NCBI GenBank assembly: GCA_002694885.1
Contig: NZNM01000159.1
Location: 1-50,796, forward strand
Length of the DNA stretch: 50,796 bases
Reading direction: 5' to 3'
From: Opitutaceae bacterium
Lineage (GTDB): Bacteria; Verrucomicrobiota; Verrucomicrobiia; Opitutales; Opitutaceae
Within the stretch, counting starts at the first letter, position 1, and each line of letters opens with the position of its first letter. The notes under the pieces are model-generated. The model was not told where the DNA came from, made no database searches, and saw nothing but the letters and a program-made list of their open reading frames with translations. Positions 45,918 to 50,796 of this stretch are shown here, piece after piece. Both the position numbers and the translations under genes were made by a program.

Positions 45918-47483
45918 ATGAGCATCTCGATTCGATGGATTATCTGGATTTGCAGCCTCGGAATTGCAGGCGCTATCGCCCAGGATCGTCCCAACATCCT
46001 TTTCATTTTTTCTGATGACCATGCCTATCAGGCGGTCAGCGCCTACGATGGCAGTCTGAATCAAACGCCGCACATCGATCGCTTGGCGGAGGAAGGCATG
46101 CTATTCGAGCGTTGTTACGTAACGAACTCCATTTGCGGCCCGCAGCGAGCCTCCATCCAGACGGGCAAATATTCCCACAAGAATGGCTTCCTGAGAAACG
46201 GGAACAAATTCGACGGGACCCAACAAACCTTTCCCAAGCTCATGCGGAAAGCCGGCTACCAAACGGCCGTCATTGGCAAATGGCACTTGGGCGAACACAT
46301 GGCCCCTCAGGGTTACGACTACTCCGAGGTTCTCATCGGCCAGGGTCCCTACTATAATCCTCCCATGCTGCGCGACGCAGACGGAGACGGAAAGAATCCA
46401 GAACGCATCGAGCATGTTGGCTATACGAGCGACATCATTTCAGACCTTACGCTCAAGTGGCTGAAAGAAGGACGCGATCCCGACAAGCCGTTCATGCTCA
46501 TGACCCAGCACAAGGCTCCTCACCGGAATTGGCAGCCGGGGCCCAAATATTTGACCAAGTACGACGATAGGCAAATGCCAGAGCCGCCAACGCTGTTCGA
46601 GGATTATAGCCGCCGACTGAAAGCCCACCGCGATCAAGCCATGCAAATTGATCGCGACCTCAATGCCAACGACCTCAAACTGGTGCCGCCAATCAATCTG
46701 ACGCCTGAGCAGTTAAAAACATGGACCAACGCCTACCGCGAAAAGAACAACGCGTTCCTCGATGCCCGATTGGATGGCGTGCAAGAGACGCGCTGGAAAT
46801 ATCAGCGCTACATCAAAGACTATTTGCGCTCCATCGCCTCTGTTGACGACGCCGTCGGCGAGCTCCTAGACTATTTGGACGCATCTGGACTAGCTGAAAA
46901 CACCATCGTGATCTACACCTCCGACCAAGGATTCTACCTGGGTGAGCACGGCTGGTTCGACAAACGTTGGATCTACGAGGAATCCTTGAAAACCCCATTT
47001 CTGGTTCGCTGGCCGGGATCCGTGCAAGCGGGTAGCGTCAACGAGAACATCGTTTCCCCGATCGATTTTGCCGCCACCTTCCTAGAGATCGCCGGGGCCA
47101 ATGTTCCTCGCGATCTCGATGGAGCCAGTCTCGTTCCCATCCTGAGAGGAAACACGCCGAGAAATTGGCGGAAAACTCACTACTATCATTATTATGAATA
47201 CCCAGGCTGGCACCTAGTGCGACGCCACTACGGAGTGGTTGATGGACGCTACAAGCTCATCCACTTCTACGAGGATGATGTCGATGAGTGGGAACTGATT
47301 GATCTCGTTGCCGATCCACTTGAGCAGGTGAATTTTTACGATCATCCAGACTACCGCGATATTCGCAGAGATCTGGGTAAAGAGCTAGATCGTCTGCGCG
47401 CCAAATTCGATGTAGCCCAAAAGGATCCCGCTGCTTCCTTCGAAGTCGGCGACACGCCCGCTCGATACCGCTTTTTCGAGTAG
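45918..47483 (+). CDS. Sulfatase, GlcNAc-6-sulfatase-like, CGPQR motif
   Basis: A 521-residue secreted sulfatase read from ATG 45918 ([10 protein letters not shown]), which starts a proper signal peptide (ends AIAQD). D33-D34 bind metal. The formylglycine signature is C73-G-P-Q-R77 followed by [13 protein letters not shown], so the core CxPxR is kept although the usual Ser is Gln. The second metal site is in [19 protein letters not shown] (near 333). The sequence around [11 protein letters not shown] and the long middle region resemble N-acetylglucosamine-6-sulfatase/S1_11 enzymes. It likely desulfates an algal or animal polysaccharide. Single gene, followed by a REP-like repeat. Confidence 0.92.
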   Translation: MSISIRWIIWICSLGIAGAIAQDRPNILFIFSDDHAYQAVSAYDGSLNQTPHIDRLAEEGMLFERCYVTNSICGPQRASIQTGKYSHKNGFLRNGNKFDGTQQTFPKLMRKAGYQTAVIGKWHLGEHMAPQGYDYSEVLIGQGPYYNPPMLRDADGDGKNPERIEHVGYTSDIISDLTLKWLKEGRDPDKPFMLMTQHKAPHRNWQPGPKYLTKYDDRQMPEPPTLFEDYSRRLKAHRDQAMQIDRDLNANDLKLVPPINLTPEQLKTWTNAYREKNNAFLDARLDGVQETRWKYQRYIKDYLRSIASVDDAVGELLDYLDASGLAENTIVIYTSDQGFYLGEHGWFDKRWIYEESLKTPFLVRWPGSVQAGSVNENIVSPIDFAATFLEIAGANVPRDLDGASLVPILRGNTPRNWRKTHYYHYYEYPGWHLVRRHYGVVDGRYKLIHFYEDDVDEWELIDLVADPLEQVNFYDHPDYRDIRRDLGKELDRLRAKFDVAQKDPAASFEVGDTPARYRFFE

Positions 47484-47520
47484 GGTATACTCAATTTATG
47501 AAAGCTCTTCCGAGGCTAAA

Positions 47521-47585
47521 GGTAGGGAGGATCGTCTCGATCCTACGAAACTCGAACGCGGAGGACCGAGACGGTCCTCCCTACC
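47521..47585. repeat. Paired palindromic repeat (family C)
   Basis: GGTAGGGAGGATCGTCTCGAT on the left faces GGAGGACCGAGACGGTCCTCC plus CTACC on the right. It shows that the single units at 10745, 14122 and 50112 are halves of a paired element with GTAG/CTAC feet. Confidence 0.85.
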
Positions 47586-47699
47586 AAATAACCGAAGCAA
47601 CAGTCTTCGCTACCGCAATTGCGGGGCTACGCCCTTCAAGAGCTTCGGGGCATTAGACCCGATCCGAATAAACAAGCAACGTCCTGATACATCGTTTTT

Positions 47700-48434
47700 A
47701 TGAAACCGTCCTTTCAATCCACAATCTCGCGAATCCTAACGCTAATCGCCTTTGCTACAATGACTACGAGTTGCTCGACCCACACAGACCCGGAAACAGC
47801 TCCGCCGCTTCGCCACGTGGTGCTATTCAAATTCAAGGACGACGCTTCGCCGGTCCAGATAAAGGCTATCGAGGAAGCGTTTCGAGCCCTGCCCGCCAAA
47901 ATCCCTGGAATTACACAATTCGAGTGGGGAACGGATGTGAGCATCGAAGGCAAGGCCCAAGGATTCACCCACTGTTTCCTGGTAACTTTCCAAGATGAGG
48001 CGGCCAGAGAGGTTTACCTCCCGCACCCCGATCACAAAGCCTTCGTGGAAATCCTGAAACCTTCGCTTGACAAAGTTACGGTGGTCGACTTTTTCGCTAC
48101 TGACTCGCAAGGCGCCAGCAATGTCGATGGCAAGTTGCGTCACGTGGTGCTCTTCCAATTCAAAGAAGAAACCAGCGATGAAACCTTGCGGGCCGTCGAG
48201 GGCAAATTCACCTCGCTTCCTGGAGATATACCGGAAATCGCCGCCTACGAATGGGGCACCAACAACAGCCCGGAAGGATTGGCAGATGGATTCACTCATT
48301 GCTTTCTCGTCACTTTCGATGATGAAGCTGGGAGAGAAGTCTACTTGCCCCATCCCTCTCACAAAGAGTTCGGCGCCCTCGTTCGCCCAAATGTGGAAAA
48401 GGTGCTGGTGTTCGATTTTGTGTCTAGCGAGTAG
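47700..48434 (+). CDS. Lipoprotein with two tandem Dabb domains
   Basis: A 244-residue protein with a lipoprotein-like signal (TTSC, Cys at residue 25). Two copies of the Dabb (stress-responsive alpha/beta barrel) domain follow: about 37-133 and 145-242. Each copy has LRHVVLFKFKD (or FQFKEE), EWGT, GFTHCFLVTF and EVYLPHP in the same spacing, so an internal duplication is clear at both protein and DNA level. Single-copy Dabb proteins form dimers; the tandem form would make the dimer within one chain. Dabb proteins of this sort are frequent in planctomycetes and verrucomicrobia, with no known enzymatic role. It stands between sulfatases. Confidence 0.88.
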   Translation: MKPSFQSTISRILTLIAFATMTTSCSTHTDPETAPPLRHVVLFKFKDDASPVQIKAIEEAFRALPAKIPGITQFEWGTDVSIEGKAQGFTHCFLVTFQDEAAREVYLPHPDHKAFVEILKPSLDKVTVVDFFATDSQGASNVDGKLRHVVLFQFKEETSDETLRAVEGKFTSLPGDIPEIAAYEWGTNNSPEGLADGFTHCFLVTFDDEAGREVYLPHPSHKEFGALVRPNVEKVLVFDFVSSE

Positions 48435-48519
48435 GACGCGCGCGTCGCCCGTCGATACCCCTGATCGGGGCTGTCAGACATATTTGCATGTGCTATAATC
48501 CAATCAGGATGCTACATAT

Positions 48520-48581
48520 GTAGGAGCGGCTGTACGCCGCGATTAGCCAAATGACCCATCGCGGCATAAAGCCGCTCCTAC
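48520..48581. repeat. Paired REP-like palindrome (family A) overlapping a sulfatase stop
   Basis: GTAGGAGCGGCTGTACGCCG faces GGCATAAAGCCGCTCCTAC. Read on the minus strand, the GTAG foot at 48578-48581 contains the TAG stop codon of the sulfatase. Confidence 0.88.
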
Positions 48582-50020
48582 CTTTCCATAAAGTCCGGAT
48601 TCGCTTCCGATAGCTGGGCATCGACGCTCTTCCGCCAAGCATCCAATTTTTCCCGTAAACGTTTGGCTAAGCGCGGTCGCGATTGGGCGAGATTTTCCAT
48701 TTTCCCCAGATCGCTTCGCAAATTATAGAGCTCCAATCGCCCATCTTCGAAATACTCAAGCAGCTTCCAATCGCCTTCCCTGATCGCGCTAACCGGGGTG
48801 GTGGTGCGGTAGTAGTGAGGGTAGTGAAAATACAAGGTGTCCCGCTCTAGAGAAGCTTCGCGATCCATCAGCAATCCACTGACATCCACCCCGTCTAAAG
48901 TCTGCTCAATACGCTCCGACAATCCCGCCATTTTTAGAAGTCTCGGATAGAGATCGCTCGTATAGACTATTTCACTACGTTTGAGACTCGCTAAAGTATC
49001 CGGCCCGCGTATCATCAACGGCACTCGGATTCCGCCTTCGTAGCAGCTGCCCTTGCCGGACCGCAAGGGAGCGTTGCTGGTCACTTGCAGCTCCGGGTTC
49101 AACTTGCAGCGGCCAATGAAACCGCCGTTGTCAGACGTAAAGACGACAATCGTGCTTTCTCTCAACCCCAGTCCTTCAATTGTGGAAAGCACGCGACCGA
49201 CATTCTCATCCAAGCTTTCCACCATGGCCGCCATGTGGGGATTGGTGTGATTCTTGGACTTCTCCCTATCGATCTTGCGTCGATACTTCTCCACCACGTC
49301 AGGCTTGCCTTCAATCGGCGTATGAACGGTGTAATACCAAAGATTGAGGAAAAAGGGCTCCTCTTGGTGGCGCTCGATAATCTCGATGGCCTTATCGGTC
49401 AGGCGATCCGTTAAGTAGTCTCCTTCGCGGCCCGGCTCTAAATCTGGAACGTAGCGCCATCCATCAAAATAACGCCGGTACTCACTGCTATACGGATAAA
49501 AGAAAGCTTCCGGGGCGCCCCAGAGCGTTCCACCAATGTTCATATCAAATCCGTGGGCCTGAGGATAGGCCTCTGCATCTCCCAAATGCCATTTTCCGAC
49601 ATGGGCCGTATGGTATCCACTCCTACAAAGAACTTCCGCTAGCGAATCGTGCTCTAATGGCAGAGCGTCCAAAGCGATCGGCTCGAGCAGTTTGCGATTA
49701 CCACGTCTCTGGGCCCACTCCCGCCAGATCGTCATACCCAGTCTGGCAGGATCCTTGCCCGTCATTATCGATGCCCGAGTTAGCGAGCAAACGGGACTGG
49801 CCGCATAGGCATCGGTAAATACAACTGAATCCTCGGTGAGACGGTCCAAATGCGGGGTTTCGTGCAAGTCGCTCCCATAAGAGCCCAAGTCACTCCAACC
49901 GAGATCGTCAGCCACGATCAAAACAATGTTGGGGCGCTCGACTTGACTCCAAGCCATCCAAGGCGTGACAGAACCCAAACCTAGAATGGCCGGGACGATC
50001 GCGAATCTTGCCACGCCCAA
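48578..50020 (-). CDS. Sulfatase, arylsulfatase-like, with altered CSLTR motif
   Basis: A 480-residue exported sulfatase with a signal peptide (about 1-25). D38-D39 bind metal; the second metal site is in VVFTSDNGGFIGRC (near 292). The formylglycine signature is C78-S-L80-T-R82 followed by ASIMTGKDPARLG. Relatives have CSPTR; here the third codon is CTA (Leu) where CCA (Pro) would fit, a one-base difference. Leu at this place is outside the usual CxPxR/CxAxR consensus, so maturation by FGE is doubtful. The start is TTG 50020 or GTG 50014; no ATG fits. Everything else in the protein looks intact. It ends inside a REP-like repeat. Confidence 0.88.
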   Translation of the reverse strand: MGVARFAIVPAILGLGSVTPWMAWSQVERPNIVLIVADDLGWSDLGSYGSDLHETPHLDRLTEDSVVFTDAYAASPVCSLTRASIMTGKDPARLGMTIWREWAQRRGNRKLLEPIALDALPLEHDSLAEVLCRSGYHTAHVGKWHLGDAEAYPQAHGFDMNIGGTLWGAPEAFFYPYSSEYRRYFDGWRYVPDLEPGREGDYLTDRLTDKAIEIIERHQEEPFFLNLWYYTVHTPIEGKPDVVEKYRRKIDREKSKNHTNPHMAAMVESLDENVGRVLSTIEGLGLRESTIVVFTSDNGGFIGRCKLNPELQVTSNAPLRSGKGSCYEGGIRVPLMIRGPDTLASLKRSEIVYTSDLYPRLLKMAGLSERIEQTLDGVDVSGLLMDREASLERDTLYFHYPHYYRTTTPVSAIREGDWKLLEYFEDGRLELYNLRSDLGKMENLAQSRPRLAKRLREKLDAWRKSVDAQLSEANPDFMER

Positions 50021-50111
50021 TTGCGTATGATCAGCAAATCCGTGAGAGCGTCTGTTGGCAAGCTCGACGAGAATTAGAGGGCAGGGCTCAATCCTTAGGA
50101 AGGCGAATGCA

Positions 50112-50136
50112 GACGACCGGGCCGGTCGTCCCTACC
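50112..50136. repeat. Single palindromic repeat (family C)
   Basis: GACGACCGGGCCGGTCGTC followed by CCTACC, a lone unit with a CTAC foot. It lies between the rRNA terminator and the sulfatase start. Confidence 0.7.
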
Positions 50137-50147
50137 TCTAAACCAAC

Positions 50148-50186
50148 AAAAAAAGGGGCCCGGTCCTCCTGTCGGAAAACCGGGCC
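50148..50186 (-). terminator. Intrinsic terminator of the rRNA operon
   Basis: Read on the minus strand: GGCCCGGT (50186-50179), a 14-nt loop, ACCGGGCC (50164-50157), then CC and seven T residues (50154-50148). It begins 5 bp after the end of 5S rRNA. Confidence 0.92.
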
Positions 50187-50190
50187 ATAA

Positions 50191-50306
50191 TCTGGCAATA
50201 ACCTACTCTCGCAGGACATGACGTCCAACTACCATCGGCGGCTGAGGATTTCACGGCCGTGTTCGGGATGGGAACGGGTGGGGCCCCTCGCCTGTGGTCA
50301 CCAAAA
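50191..50306 (-). rRNA. rrf: 5S ribosomal RNA
   Basis: On the minus strand the RNA begins near TTTTGGTGACC and carries the universal CCGTTCCCATCCCGAACACGG segment, then CAGCCGCCGATGGTAGT and GCGAGAGTAGGTTATTGCCAGA. The length is about 116 nt, and the ends GGTGACC/CCAGA are where 5S termini are expected. It follows 23S in the usual order. Exact ends are uncertain by a few bases. Confidence 0.95.
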
Positions 50307-50527
50307 GTGTTTTTAAGGCCTTGCTACGCGTCTTGCCAGAGAACGCAGGCCTTTTCGTTTAAACGATATCGGATACAACTTTTCTTCTCCCTCTTCCTCT
50401 CCGTCTTCTTCGTCTCAAAAGAAGAAGAAGCAGATCATGAAGCAGGCGAGGATCCGTTATCCTAGTCAAAAAATCTCCAATTTTCTTGTCGCTAAGAAAG
50501 TAATACAAGCGCCCAGAACCTAGAATA
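50307..50527 (-). other. 23S-5S rRNA spacer
   Basis: About 220 bp between the 3' end of 23S and the start of 5S. No tRNA cloverleaf is seen. There is an AG/CT-rich stretch (CTTCTTCGTCTC then AAAAGAAGAAGAAGCAG, 50403-50435) that can pair imperfectly with itself, perhaps part of the processing stem. Confidence 0.6.

Positions 50528-50796
<269 letters not shown>

Noticed and set aside
50307-50527. tRNA gene in the rRNA spacer
   Set aside because: No cloverleaf, no TPsiC-like GGTTCGA arm and no CCA-type end could be found.

Overview
The window looks like a chromosomal stretch of a free-living, probably marine, Verrucomicrobiota of the Opitutales type. This is inferred, because the 23S fragment could not be searched. 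The reasons are many S1 sulfatases, planctomycete/verrucomicrobial-type families (DUF1549/DUF1501 remnant, Dabb lipoprotein, large GreA-domain protein), MEP isoprenoid genes and a glycolate oxidase operon. Genes are densely packed. Intergenic spaces carry many small palindromic repeats.

Layout. 0-2.1 kb: an EF-hand esterase (cut by the window edge) and an iduronate-2-sulfatase-like sulfatase on the minus strand. 2.3-6.3 kb: glycolate oxidase glcD-glcE-glcF. 6.5-11.8 kb (minus): purL and a Gfo/Idh/MocA oxidoreductase. 12.4-15.5 kb: a second sulfatase and a periplasmic monoheme protein of unknown role. 15.6-23.7 kb: a carbohydrate catabolic cluster with two TIM-barrel isomerase-like genes, a PAS-AraC regulator, an SDR fused to a degenerate RhaD-type aldolase domain, dhaK, dhaL and an LsrF-type class I aldolase/thiolase. 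24-33.6 kb: a membrane protein, an MFS transporter, rsmB, the GreA-domain protein, an ArsR-methyltransferase fusion, ptsI and ispE. 33.7-36.5 kb: pyrF, a methyltransferase, ispD and ispF. 36.5-42 kb: a peptide-type ABC importer (binding protein and two permeases, no ATPases) and an MsbA-like exporter. 42-50 kb: a GT4 glycosyltransferase, a DUF1549/DUF1501 chimeric remnant, a diheme cytochrome c, two more sulfatases and a tandem Dabb lipoprotein. The right end is the 3' part of an rRNA operon on the minus strand (23S partial, 5S, terminator).

The most interesting system is the 15.6-23.7 kb cluster. The aldolase half of the RhaD-SDR fusion has lost all three expected zinc histidines and its glycine-rich substrate loop, while the SDR half keeps its catalytic residues. 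A separate Schiff-base aldolase equal in length to E. coli LsrF, with its lysine at the same position (203), sits at the end of the cluster beside an unfused DhaK/DhaL pair. A plausible reading is isomerisation, oxidation/reduction, DHA-kinase-type phosphorylation and LsrF cleavage to a C3 phosphate. The substrate is unknown. An 18-bp motif (15 of 18 identical) lies upstream of both transcription units. At the first it is followed by a 21-bp-spaced direct repeat, as expected for an AraC-family operator.

A second theme is the palindromic repeats. At least six stem families share the same GTAG/CTAC foot and mostly occur as head-to-head pairs, like REP/BIME elements moved by RAYT transposases. 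Three of them supply the stop codon of the upstream gene.
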